Part shown: positions 1 to 8,050 of the stretch, in pieces
How the letters are laid out: the number at the start of each line of letters is the position of its first letter
Position numbering within the stretch: the first letter of the stretch is position 1
From: Lindgomyces ingoldianus
Taxonomy: Eukaryota > Ascomycota > Dothideomycetes > Pleosporales > Lindgomycetaceae
Assembly (NCBI RefSeq): GCF_010093535.1
Contig: NW_022985163.1
Span: 82,932 to 97,331 of the forward strand
Length of the DNA stretch: 14,400 bases
Direction: 5' to 3'
The notes under the pieces: model-generated
Databases searched by the model: none
What the model was told of the DNA's origin: nothing
Seen by the model: the letters and a program-made list of their open reading frames with translations, nothing else
Program-made: the position numbers and the translations under genes

Positions 1-335
1 AGACACTTAGCGCCTAAGCTCTCTATAAGCCTCTTATAGTTAATAGACTTGCTTCTTATTGCTCTCTAATTAGTAGTTGCAACAATTACTCTATGTAAAG
101 ATAGGATGGTAAGTAGCACAAATAGCACTAAGAGCAAGCTTTTAGAGAAAGATAGGAGTGTATTGTAAGAGAGACGAATCGCTGCCAAGCTTCGCTTGTC
201 AGGATTCATGCTTATATACGAAGCACAGGTCATACGACCTCCAAACAGGTCAGGTGAGGCCATACTGGCCCGTTCTGGGACATCCGGCCTTACACTCTAA
301 GCAAGCTTTGCTTTTACAGATCATTTATGAACTGT
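1..335. other. Mostly unmutated island, identity unknown
   Basis: This stretch, especially about 170-335, still contains TCA, TGG, TGA, CCG and TCG, which are missing from the sequence that follows, so it largely escaped the mutation process or arrived later. A 12-bp motif occurs twice in direct orientation (186-197 and 302-313) with one C/T difference. The ends TGTAAGAG (164-171) and CTTTTACA (311-318) are near-inverted and resemble LTR-type ends, but I see no flanking target duplication. Short open frames here (minus 66-263 and plus 158-340) have no recognisable domain and are probably chance. It could be a fragment of a short LTR or other repeat; I cannot identify it. Confidence 0.35.
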
Positions 336-1500
336 TGTAGTATTTTAGTTATATAGGCAATGTGCTAGTAATTAGTAAGCTACAGTATAGCTAAATACAT
401 CTTAGTACTAACAGTATTTAGATAGTAATTAAAGGTTTACTAATACTTTAGTTTTACATTTATTGTTTAATAGTAGGGCTTACTTATCTTTAATTATATG
501 CTTAATTTTATAAATAAAAGTTAAAAAGAACTTATTTTTTTTCTTTTTATGTTAAAATAAAAAGTATTTACTAAAATAAAAGTAATAGTAAAGTAATAGA
601 TGTTCTTTAGACCTATTCTAGATTTCTTAATAGATAGGTAGATTAACAATTTAAGTGTTTTTAGACTATAGGTAATAAAAGAGTAGTATAATTTTAGTAG
701 CCTTAGTAAACTCTTAATGCAGTTAATTATTAGGCTGCATAACTACTAAATATAGTCCTTTTTTTATAGTGTGTTATGTTGTCTAATATCTAACTCTACT
801 TCTTTATTACGCGCAGGCTAGTTTAATTACATAAGTAAAGGTAGTAAAGGTTTATAAGTAGTAAAATACTTACTAAGCTATATAATCTAATTTTTTTATA
901 TCTAGTTAGAGTTTAAAATAACATAACTATTTAATACTAATAATATAATTTTATAAGCTAAGGTCTATAATTATAAAAGGGCAGTTTTAGATGCTTTTAC
1001 TATTAATTTACATGTGTAGGCAGATATACTAGTAGACAGAAACTTAGATTTAGTCTTAAAAGCTCTTAACTATAACTTTAAAAAGTAAACATTAAATAAG
1101 AACATAAAATAATTAAAATAAAGACTTAGTAGTTATTAAGTTAATAAATAAAAAACTATGTGCACTAGTATTAACTAAAAAATTTAATTAAACTTTAATG
1201 CCTTTTAAGCATAAAATAGTAAAAACCTAAAAATATTTTCCTTTAAATAAGTGTAATAGGTTAATATTTACTACGTTATACTTATTTAAGCTTAGAATAA
1301 AAAGTTTTTTTAAGTGTTTTTATTTTTTATTTAAAAAAAGTCTAGCTTATAATTATTTATATTTATAAACTTTTTCTTAGATTTTTATTACTTTACCTTA
1401 ATTTTTTATACTTTAAGGATAGAATAATTACTAGTAAAGTGTTCTAGTTTACTATAATTATAATAGTTACTAGGAGTTGTCTGTCTTTTAGAGGCAGGTG

Positions 1501-1564
1501 TCTGGCTAGGTTAACGGTGGGTAGCCGGGGTGGATCAGGGTACTAACATAGGTGCAGGTTAGGG
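1501..1564. other. G-rich island inside the mutated stretch
   Basis: TGG, CGG, CCG and TCA reappear together here between two stretches that lack them. The plus strand carries G runs at 1519-1521, 1527-1530, 1538-1540 and 1562-1564, so a weak G-quadruplex is possible. The function is unknown. Confidence 0.4.
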
Positions 1565-1728
1565 TGCACTAGAATAGTATACTGCCTTAGATGTATTACT
1601 AGAAACTTTTTATAATTAATTTATAATAAGTCTAATATTAGAGTGTTAGGTGTAGTTAATAGTTTACTTTAAAATAGTAAAAGTGTTTTTTCTTTCTATG
1701 TTATAAGCTATTAGGTAGGCTACTATTA

Positions 1729-1750
1729 ACTTAAAAAAGCTTTTTTAAGT
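1729..1750. repeat. 22-bp perfect palindrome
   Basis: Two 11-base arms meet with no spacer at the AAGCTT-like centre between 1739 and 1740. A 12-bp palindrome follows at 1758-1769. In such AT-rich, mutation-simplified DNA this is probably incidental. Confidence 0.6.
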
Positions 1751-1848
1751 ATGTTTAAAACTTAAGTTTAGTACTTTTAGGCTAAGTAGTATTTTTTTTA
1801 TAAGTAAAAAAACTATTTTAACTTTAATATAAACTTTTTAATAGCAGC

Positions 1849-1954
1849 ACTAATAAAGTAAGCTTTAAAAGTAGAAAACACTTTTTTTTACTTATTTTTA
1901 AAGTTTAAAACACTTATTACACTTTTATTTTTTTATTACTAATAAAGTAAGCTT
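1849..1954. repeat. 17-bp direct repeat, 89 bp apart
   Basis: An identical 17-mer (ACTAATAAAGTAAGCTT) occurs at 1849-1865 and 1938-1954, each followed by similar A- and T-rich sequence. It may be a decayed internal duplication of an unknown repeat. Confidence 0.5.
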
Positions 1955-2619
1955 ATAAAAGCTTAATTATTTTTTTTAAACTAAAAGTTATCTAATTTAG
2001 CTAAGTATCTAGGCTCTAGGTATTTCTTTGCAATACTAGCAGTGTGTCCCTATACTAACACTATGCGTGTGCGCTTACTCTAATAGTAATCTAAATTAAT
2101 GTTAAGTCTATTTATAATAAAGACTTACTATTATTTAAATATAAGTTTTTTACTATCTATAAAGTTCTTAATCTTAAGTATATGTTTAGTAAGGTAGCTT
2201 TAAAAAAGCTTAAAAGTGCCTAAAAAGTTTTTTACTATTAGTATAGTAAAAGTAATTTACAGCATTATTAAAAGTAATTTAGTAGTTAGTAGAGGTTAAT
2301 TAAAACAAATAGTTTTTAATCTAGTTAGCTATTTAATTTATACTCTTAATTAAGTAACTTAGTTTTTAAAGGCTATGCTGCTAAAGTTTAACTTTAAATT
2401 TAGTAAGTTTTTAGCTTTAAGTCTTATAAAAAACAGTTTAGCTATTAAAGTTAGTAGTTATTTAGCTTTAGTAGTAGGCATTTTACTTTAGCTACAGCTA
2501 AAGCGTGTTACTAGCTTTATACTAAGGTCTAAAAGTAGTTAAGAGTTAAGCATTAGTAGTTATCTTTAATTTTAATAAGTTATTAGTAGTCTTTAGGTTT
2601 CTACCTTAGTGCACTTTTT

Positions 2620-3214
2620 TGTTACGGCTAACAAGCAAGCCGTAATCATCTAATCAGCTATACTCTACAGCACGGGCGACGTTAGTTAGACAACTCTTAA
2701 CCCTGTTTTAGATAGGTCACATGACAAGCTAGATAAGAAATAGCTTTAGCTTTTAAACAGGTGTATAGAGGAATATGTTATCTAATAAGAATCTTAATAG
2801 GGCAGGCTACGCAGGCCTTGCAGGTAAGATTAAAGATGCATGCAACACCTGCAACACATGTAAACCTTATGTATATAGTTTTAATTACAACTATAGCTAA
2901 AAGGCTGTAATTATTGTTTAGTCTTATCTTTATAATAGACTAAGAGGCATTAATACCTTTACAAAGAGGACCTTGCTGCCTTATATATCTTGCACTATAT
3001 ATACCTTCTATTCTATCCTTCTAGATTAGTTTACTAGCTCTCTATACAGCTGCTAGGTTAAACTACAACCTGCCTTCCTTACACTCGCCCTTCTCTATAC
3101 TCTGCTAGACAGACTGTACACCTAATCTAGCTAAGTCCTTCCCCTCTCTGCTATAATTATTATAAGCTGTAGTGCTCTTAAAAATACTATTTTAATAGAG
3201 CAAAAATTGTAACA
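2620..3214 (+). repeat. 5' LTR of gypsy copy A (595 bp)
   Basis: It starts TGTTACGG and ends TTGTAACA, so the ends form a TGTTACA/TGTAACA inverted pair as in many fungal gypsy LTRs. Its length matches the 591-bp LTR of copy B, and the two share an identical 25-bp core at nearly the same distance from the LTR start (362 and 358 bp). Only about the first 110 bp keep TCA, CGG and TGA; the rest is depleted, with one TCG left at 3085-3087. Confidence 0.8.
2982..3006 (+). promoter_or_regulatory. Conserved LTR core, probable TATA/promoter region
   Basis: This 25-bp segment is identical to the reverse complement of 4834-4858 in the LTR of copy B, although the flanking LTR sequence has diverged. It contains TATATAT and ACTATATATA blocks around TTGC. 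Its position inside the LTR and its conservation suggest core-promoter function; that is inference. Confidence 0.5.
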
Positions 3215-3255
3215 GTAATTACTACTAACTGCAAAGTATAGCTACTTTAACCTTA

Positions 3256-4620
3256 GACATTAGCATAACAGGCGCTTTAGCTGCTAGCACTAGCTAGACC
3301 CCTATAGCTATAGAAGAAGCGCAGAATTAGCAAATATTATATCTCTGTAATAAGTTAGAACAACTTAGGCGCCACCTCTAGCACTAAGTAAAATAAGGGC
3401 CTTTAAATAACTAATAGCTACAAGCCTTTTAGCTAGAAGTAGCTAACCTTTAAAACATAGCACATAAGAAAACTAGTATTAAGTTAAAGAAAACTTTGCG
3501 CCTTACCCCCTCTAAGGCGTTTAACAGTATAGCTAAGGACTTAAAACTATTCTTTACTAAGTGTCACCTCTATATATAATATAATAAAGGCGCTTTTAAA
3601 ACAGACAAAGAAATAATTTTATAGATAAGCCTACACTTAGAAGAGTTACCTGCTATATAGTTTTAACCTTACACTAATAATTAAATAAATTACTAACTAA
3701 ATAGAGAACCTTTACTACTAGAAACATAGAAGGTTTTTAAAGACATAGACTTCTTTAAAATAGCCCTAACTACTATATACAGGCTAGTTAACTAGAAGAA
3801 ATACGCAGTTAATAAGATAAACTCCTTATAACAAAGAAAAAGCATAGTCTAATAATATGCAGCCTGTTTTAGAGAATAGCTAGCTATCTGTAGATAGATA
3901 AATTAAAGAGCTATTAAGTAAATGTTCTATAATAGGCTAGCAGATATAATTAAGAATAAATTTACTTACTTAAAGAAGCCTAAAAGCTTTAAGAAATTTA
4001 TTAAAATAGCACTTACCTATAATAAAAGATATGCTAAGTGTTATAAAAAGAAAAAGGTAGGTGTTATAACATTAAAACCTAACTAGTTTTAGAAGAAGAA
4101 GAAGAGTCTATAGTTTAATAGCAAACCTATAGATCTTAGTTACACTAAGCATACATATAGCTTCTTAAAGAAAAAAAGCAACTCCCTTAAAAGTGTAAAG
4201 CTACTCTTAAATAAAGAATAAAAGAAATAGCTTAAAAAGAAGGCATACCTTAACTATAAAAAAGTAGGTTATTTCTATTAAAATTACCTAGACTCTAAGA
4301 AACTAGAGAATAAAAATAAAGAGTTAGCTATAAGAGCTATGTATGCTAACAAAAGCTTAATGTTAGAAAAAATATATAACAGGCTAAATAAACAACTCTG
4401 CTAGAGATATAGAGCTAATTATAAATCCCCTAACTATCTAGTAGACTACTAGAAGGTTAAGGTCTAAGAAGAAGATAGTATCTCTAAGGCTATTAAATAA
4501 GCTGCAGTTCTTAAGAAATAGCAAAATTTAATGTAAGTAGTTAACTACATTAAAAATAAAAGAAAAAGTAAAAAATAGTACTTTATTTAATAAACTAGAA
4601 TAGGTGTTCTAGTAAAAGAA
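3256..4620 (+). pseudogene. Gypsy gag remnant (capsid and zinc knuckle)
   Basis: This is the dead gag gene of gypsy copy A, which would have encoded the capsid and RNA-binding protein of the virus-like particle. One frame can be read for the whole length with many in-frame TAG and TAA and no obvious frameshift, as expected from point mutation alone. The middle part (about 3500-4050) shows a capsid-like pattern, including KDLKLFFTKCHLYI. Near the end, 4246-4287 keeps the exact spacing of a CX2CX4HX4C knuckle, but every ligand position is Tyr: YLNYKKVGYFY, stop, N, Y. A Lys-rich tail follows. Two CA sites escaped, at 3372-3374 (CCA) and 3564-3566 (TCA). The true start codon is not visible; I begin at the first gag-like codons after the LTR leader. 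The frame is cut at 4625 by copy B. Confidence 0.75.
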
Positions 4621-4674
4621 CTTAATGTTACAATCCTTGCTTCGTGGAAGCACTCGGGTCTTATAATATTCCTA

Positions 4675-4712
4675 GGGGGGGGTAGGACGGGTAGTAGGGG
4701 CCAACGGCAGGG
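4675..4712 (+). other. Potential G-quadruplex in LTR
   Basis: Four G runs on the plus strand (8 G at 4675-4682, 3 at 4689-4691, 4 at 4697-4700, 3 at 4710-4712) with loops of 6, 5 and 9 bases fit a loose G-quadruplex pattern. A further GGGGGTAGGG is at 4751-4760. Relative to the element the G-rich strand is antisense. Confidence 0.4.
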
Positions 4713-4833
4713 TGTACAGTCCTACGTATAGGCTATTAGGCTAATGGAGAGGGGGTAGGGAGACTAGATTATAGTTTGCCCTATATGCGGCAGTATAAAG
4801 GCTAGGTTAAGCAGTCCTGTTAGACAGAATTAG

Positions 4834-4858
4834 AGGTATATATAGTGCAAGATATATA
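4834..4858 (-). promoter_or_regulatory. Conserved LTR core of copy B
   Basis: Exact reverse complement of 2982-3006 over 25 bp, 358 bp from the LTR start. Probable TATA/promoter region by position and conservation. Confidence 0.5.
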
Positions 4859-5216
4859 GATAGTATTACAGCTCTTTAGAAAGCTAAATACTACTTAGTC
4901 TATGTAAAAAATAAACTAAACATTAAACACACCTTCTTAAGGTTATTTAATGTAGGGATTATATACATATGCTAGAGGTGCTAAGAGGAGCAGAAGGAGT
5001 TTAGAGAAGTCTGCTAAGGTAAGCTCTATAAGCTCTCTTAAGCTCTCTAAACTTATAGCCTGTCCTTTCTATTAAACAACACACTCCTCTATTACTGTAG
5101 GCATTTGTGCTGCCTTTGTGTCCTTTAATTAGTCTATACGCAAGCCCTGCCCTAATCTAGCTAGATTATAGAGCACTGCTAGTAGAGTTATGTTAGTCTA
5201 ACTGTAGACTGTAACA

Positions 5217-5236
5217 CGCTGCCCCTCCTCCCTAGC
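5217..5236 (-). other. Polypurine tract of gypsy copy B
   Basis: On the minus strand the bases just upstream of the LTR read GGGAGGAGGGGCAGCG (purine block complementary to 5222-5232). This is where the plus-strand primer of an LTR element is expected, and it fixes the orientation of the LTR at 4626-5216. Confidence 0.75.
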
Positions 5237-5400
5237 AGCGTCCTCACTGCTCTGCTTACACAACTGTGTTAGTAAGGGTTTATTTATAAAGTAGGCGCTT
5301 ACTTACTAAAAAGCATTTTTAATATTTATCTTTTTTAAGCTAAATAGCTTATTAGTCTTGTTTATTTTACTATCTTTATATTACCCTTTATTTTAACCCT

Positions 5401-5816
5401 CTTTACTAGACAAAGATAAGGCCCTATAGCACTTACTAATTCTTAAAGCTATCTTGTGTGTTAACTCTGTTCTTAAATAAATGTGTTAAGTGTGTAAAAA
5501 AGCATAGTAAGTGCAACACCTTTATTTCTAATGCTGCGTAGGATTAGTTAAAGAAGAAAAAAAAGACACTTCTTTAAAAAGCTGCTACTATAAAGGTTTA
5601 TAAGTAAAAGCTTAATAAAAAAATGTCTTATTAGGTCTAAAAGACTTTAAAGGCAAAGAATAAAAAGCATTCTAAGTAAAACTATATCTAGAAATTACTA
5701 AATCTGCTAAAAGCTTAGCGTGTAAAGTATTTAGAAAGGGATCTATCCTTCTTAAACAAGATAAAAGCTTTAAAGGCTAAAGTAAAAAGTTACTTTTTTT
5801 ATAGCCTTTATTAGCT
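5401..5816 (+). pseudogene. Antisense Cys/Lys-rich frame beside 3' LTR
   Basis: Between the chromodomain and the polypurine tract of copy B, on the strand opposite pol, one frame stays readable for over 400 bp with scattered TAG and TAA of the kind the mutation makes from Gln and Trp codons. It contains a Cys cluster, NKCVKCVKKHSKCN (Cys codons at 5482, 5491 and 5512, plus an upstream Cys at 5455). A basic stretch with many Lys follows, then a Leu/Lys-rich segment that looks helical (KYLERDLSFLNKIKALKAKV, near 5728-5787). It would converge with pol. A possible reading is a lost accessory protein with a zinc-binding N-terminal part and a coiled coil; I do not recognise the family. It could instead be untranslated 3' sequence that is Lys-rich by chance. 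Start and end are not defined. Confidence 0.35.
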
Positions 5817-5929
5817 AAGACTTGTCTGTAAAGGCTACTACTATTTAGTAATAACATAGCTATTTTTTTTAATATAGGTGCCTTATTACCTAGCTAGTTT
5901 CTTTTAGACAAGCTTAAAAGTACCTTTAT

Positions 5930-6280
5930 ACTAATAGCTGTGTGTTCTGTAAATTCTTAGCTAGTTTCTATGTGTTTTTACTAGTAAGCTACTTTTTTTA
6001 TTTTACTAGAAATTCTTTTTTATTTTTTTAGTTACTAATAATATATTTAACCTTATACTTAATTTTCTTGTCTTTTTATTTTTATATAGATAAGAGAATT
6101 TCTTTAAGTGCTTTCTCTAACCTAGAGACATAGAACTATAGGTGTATTTTTATATGTAGAGAAAGCTTAAGTTTGTAATTATTTTATTAAGTTTATAAAA
6201 CTTTATATAGTTCTATTTTTTTTTTCTACTAGCTTCCTAGAGGGTCTAGATATCTTAAGATTCTTAGTGTTAAGGTATGC
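5930..6280 (-). pseudogene. Gypsy integrase tail and chromodomain remnant
   Basis: This is the C-terminal part of the copy B polyprotein. Reading leftwards, about 6270-6110 resembles the tether that follows the integrase core (PSRKL near 6250, then a stretch ending in the usual IHPVFHV-like position, here decayed). 6060-5930 reads as a chromodomain: it starts KYKVKYIIS, continues with a FLVK block, and later has SKNT followed by a stop and KLAKNLQNTQ. Trp codons expected in the VKW and TWEP positions are stops, as produced by TGG to TAG. Chromodomains at this place direct integration to methylated-H3K9 heterochromatin in chromoviruses, which would fit a repeat-dense, silenced setting. The protein is dead in this copy. 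Confidence 0.7.
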
Positions 6281-7480
6281 GTAGTCTTCTAGGTAAATTC
6301 CTAGTTCTAGTTATTATAATTTATTTACATATTATTTTATTATTTTCTAACTAAATCTAGCTTTAATTACTAATTTCTTATATATGTTTTATAAGTTTAA
6401 TAACTAGTCTATTAACTTATAAAGGTCTATAGGCTAGCTTTCTTACAGCATAAAGTATAAGTTATAACTAAAATTAGCTTTATATAGCGTTTTTTTATTA
6501 TAGCTAATTCTACTATGTTAATAGCGAACTATGCTATTAGAAGCTACTCTGCCTAATTATTTTAGGTATAAGAGACATACTTTCTAAGGTACTTTTCTAC
6601 TTTAGCATTTACTCTCTTAGTCTAACTGTCTGTCTGTAGATAGTATGCTATAGACAGCTTATATGTTATTCTAAGGTATTACATAGCTACTTTCTAAAAT
6701 CTGCTAGTAAACAGCTTATCTTAGTTAGATATAATAATCTTAAGGCATTTATATACTAACATAACATTTTATTCTAGTTTATAAATAAACTTTTTTACTA
6801 TTATTATTTTTTCTAATAGCTAGGTGTGTAGGTATTTAGTAGTTTTATTAAAAGCTACTATAATTATATTATATATTCTTTCTATTTTTAGCTTTTTTAA
6901 TAAGGGAAGTGTCTGTACGCAGCAGCAGCGTCGCGGCCTGGATACAAGCGATCGCGCACGAGCAGGATCACGTATCTATGTCACATGATGCTCGTGCGCG
7001 AACCTCCGTGCGCGAACATCTAGATATCCCCCTTTTCCTCTGTACAGAGGAAAGACAAGAGCAATAGAACTAGAAACATGTTGCCCTCACCTTACCTACC
7101 TTGTACGCTGTGCACACTGTACACCACTCTTACTCTTGCTACCTAAGTGCTCATACCATAAGCAGCTAGCTGTCGGAGCCCATTCAACAGGAAGTCTTAT
7201 AATAAAGTCTATTATAATTATTATCTATAGCTGCTTTAGAGCTTTAATTAGCTGTAAGTATTTATAGGCTTTATACTTTTATAAATTATTTTTATTATAG
7301 GTATTACATTCTTTAAGCACCTTAGTGTATAATTACTTTACCTTTAGTATTTATTATAGTATAGCAGTTCTTAACTTTTTTTAAAAGGTGCCTATTCCTA
7401 GGTGCCTAAACATTAAGAATTTATAGTATTTATAGATTAAGTTTTTCTATCTTTACTTATTTACTATAAGCATGTAGAAT
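6280..7480 (-). pseudogene. Gypsy integrase remnant, split by a solo LTR
   Basis: Integrase of copy B, which would insert the element cDNA. The decayed zinc-binding region and its YKAYKYLQLIKALKQL linker lie at about 7330-7220. The first catalytic Asp survives in IDFI (GAC, complement of 7207-7209). The second is Asn (complement of 6724-6726, in SN-stop-DKLFTSRF). The catalytic Glu is Lys (complement of 6616-6618, in AYYLQTDS-stop-TKRVN). Exactly 35 codons separate the last two, as in the family's D-35-E. The core is interrupted just after the first Asp block by a 280-bp solo LTR plus 5-bp duplication; since 285 is a multiple of three, the frame is kept across it. One CGA escaped at 6525-6527. 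Confidence 0.85.
6910..7189 (+). mobile_element. Solo LTR (280 bp) with 5-bp target duplication
   Basis: It starts TGTCTGTACG, ends CATTCAACA, and is flanked on both sides by GGAAG (6905-6909 and 7190-7194). There is no internal region, so it is a solo LTR left by recombination between the two LTRs of an element inserted into copy B's integrase. It is rich in TCG, CGG, TGG and TCA, unlike the DNA on either side, so it arrived after the mutation or was too short to be affected. The end (AGCTAGC ... ATTCAACA) and the CCCTTTTCC and TGTACAC blocks resemble the copia LTR at 8659-8866, which suggests a related Ty1/copia family and plus orientation. It contains a 12-bp inverted repeat (6953-6964 and 6989-7000) and two copies of GTGCGCGAAC. 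Confidence 0.9.
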
Positions 7481-8050
7481 TCTTTTATAAGTTAAGGCCT
7501 ATTATAAATCTATTCTTTATTAGTTTTTTTAAAAAGAGTAAACTTTTTAGTTTTTTTTTTTCTTTATTAAAGTAATCTAGCCTTTAGCTAAAGGCGTTAG
7601 CCTACTAGTTTTATGCTTCTAGGATATGCTTAATAATGTAGTTAAATTACATAAGCTCTATTACTTATTTTATGTGCATTAGTAAGAGTTTCTTTACTAT
7701 TAAAAATATAACTAAATTTACATAGTTAGTTATAATGTAGAATAGCTTTACTATTTTATGTAGTTTTATAGCCTATACTCTTATAGCATTTAATATTACT
7801 TTTAGTTTTTTTGTTAGGTATGCTGTAGCCTGCTTTAGGTCCTAAGAACTTAGCAGAGTAGTACGCAACTAGGTGCTATCTTCTGTCCTCCTGTTTTTAA
7901 TACAACGCAGCTCTGCTAGCTTCTAAGAATGCATCTGTGTAGATCTTTATGTCTAGCTATAGGTTGTACATCTTTAGTATAGGTTTAGCAGTTATAGCTT
8001 CTTTTAGTGCTATAAATGCTTTATTTATTTATAGGGTTTAAACAAACTTT
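7480..8050 (-). pseudogene. Gypsy RNase H remnant
   Basis: RNase H of copy B, which would remove RNA from the RNA-DNA hybrid during reverse transcription. The clearest part lies at about 8040-7800 (minus): FIALKEAITAKPIL, then IYTDAFLEASRAALY (TDA codons complementary to 7930-7938), then HLVAYYSAKF and GYSIPNKKTK. The pattern follows the RNase H module fused to gypsy RT: TDAS, hPvAYyS and NYxIxDKEL positions, with Ser to Phe and Asp-Lys-Glu to Asn-Lys-Lys type changes. Its frame differs from that of the RT active site because of a shift near 8308-8315. The segment 7800-7480 is the decayed connection towards integrase. Confidence 0.75.

Larger units (their letters stand above)
336..2619. other. 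Strongly mutated AT-rich stretch, no recognisable gene
   Basis: Nearly all TCA, CCA, TCG and CCG and their complements are absent, apart from a G-rich island near 1501-1564, and stop codons fill all six frames. I translated several parts on both strands and found no convincing transposase, polymerase or gag motif. A minus-strand reading around 1560-1850 has fewer stops than its surroundings and could be a coding remnant, but I cannot assign it. The stretch ends abruptly at the LTR that starts at 2620, so it is probably an older repeat into which gypsy copy A inserted. Confidence 0.5.
2620..4625 (+). mobile_element. Ty3/gypsy retrotransposon copy A, 5' part
   Basis: A plus-strand element beginning with a 595-bp LTR (2620-3214) and continuing into a gag remnant in a single frame. 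It stops at 4625, exactly where the inverted LTR of copy B starts, so its pol and 3' LTR are presumably displaced to the far side of copy B, beyond this window. Assignment to gypsy rests on the gag layout (capsid-like region, then one CX2CX4HX4C knuckle) and on the related LTR of copy B, whose pol is clearly gypsy. No primer binding site is recognisable just after 3214, possibly because it was mutated. The bases before the LTR are a T run, so a target duplication cannot be judged. Confidence 0.75.
4626..5216 (-). repeat. 3' LTR of gypsy copy B (591 bp)
   Basis: On the minus strand it starts TGTTACAG (at 5216) right after a purine-rich tract and ends TTGTAACA (at 4626). Length, end sequences and a shared 25-bp core tie it to the LTR at 2620-3214, but much of the rest differs, so the two copies are probably different subfamilies. 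The part at 4626-4800 keeps TCG, CGG, CCA and TGG; the part at about 4800-5216 is depleted. Confidence 0.85.

Noticed and set aside
66..263. Minus-strand 65-residue open frame with a hydrophobic stretch
   Set aside because: It has no recognisable domain, straddles the spared island and low-complexity sequence, and has no supporting context; a chance frame is likelier.
158..340. Plus-strand 60-residue open frame
   Set aside because: It is open mainly because the island is unmutated; no motif or homologue recognised.
1560..1850. Minus-strand hAT-like transposase end
   Set aside because: A few residues were suggestive but the order and key motifs did not match; not enough to call.
1849..1954. 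Start of a tandem repeat or CRISPR-like array
   Set aside because: Only two copies are present and the genome type is eukaryotic.
3215..3255. Primer binding site after the gypsy A LTR
   Set aside because: No sequence resembling a tRNA 3' end complement could be recognised; mutation may have removed it.
6910..7189. GC-rich island as a host gene fragment, tRNA or SINE
   Set aside because: TG...CA ends with exact 5-bp duplications, similarity to the copia LTR, and no tRNA-like boxes make a solo LTR the better call.
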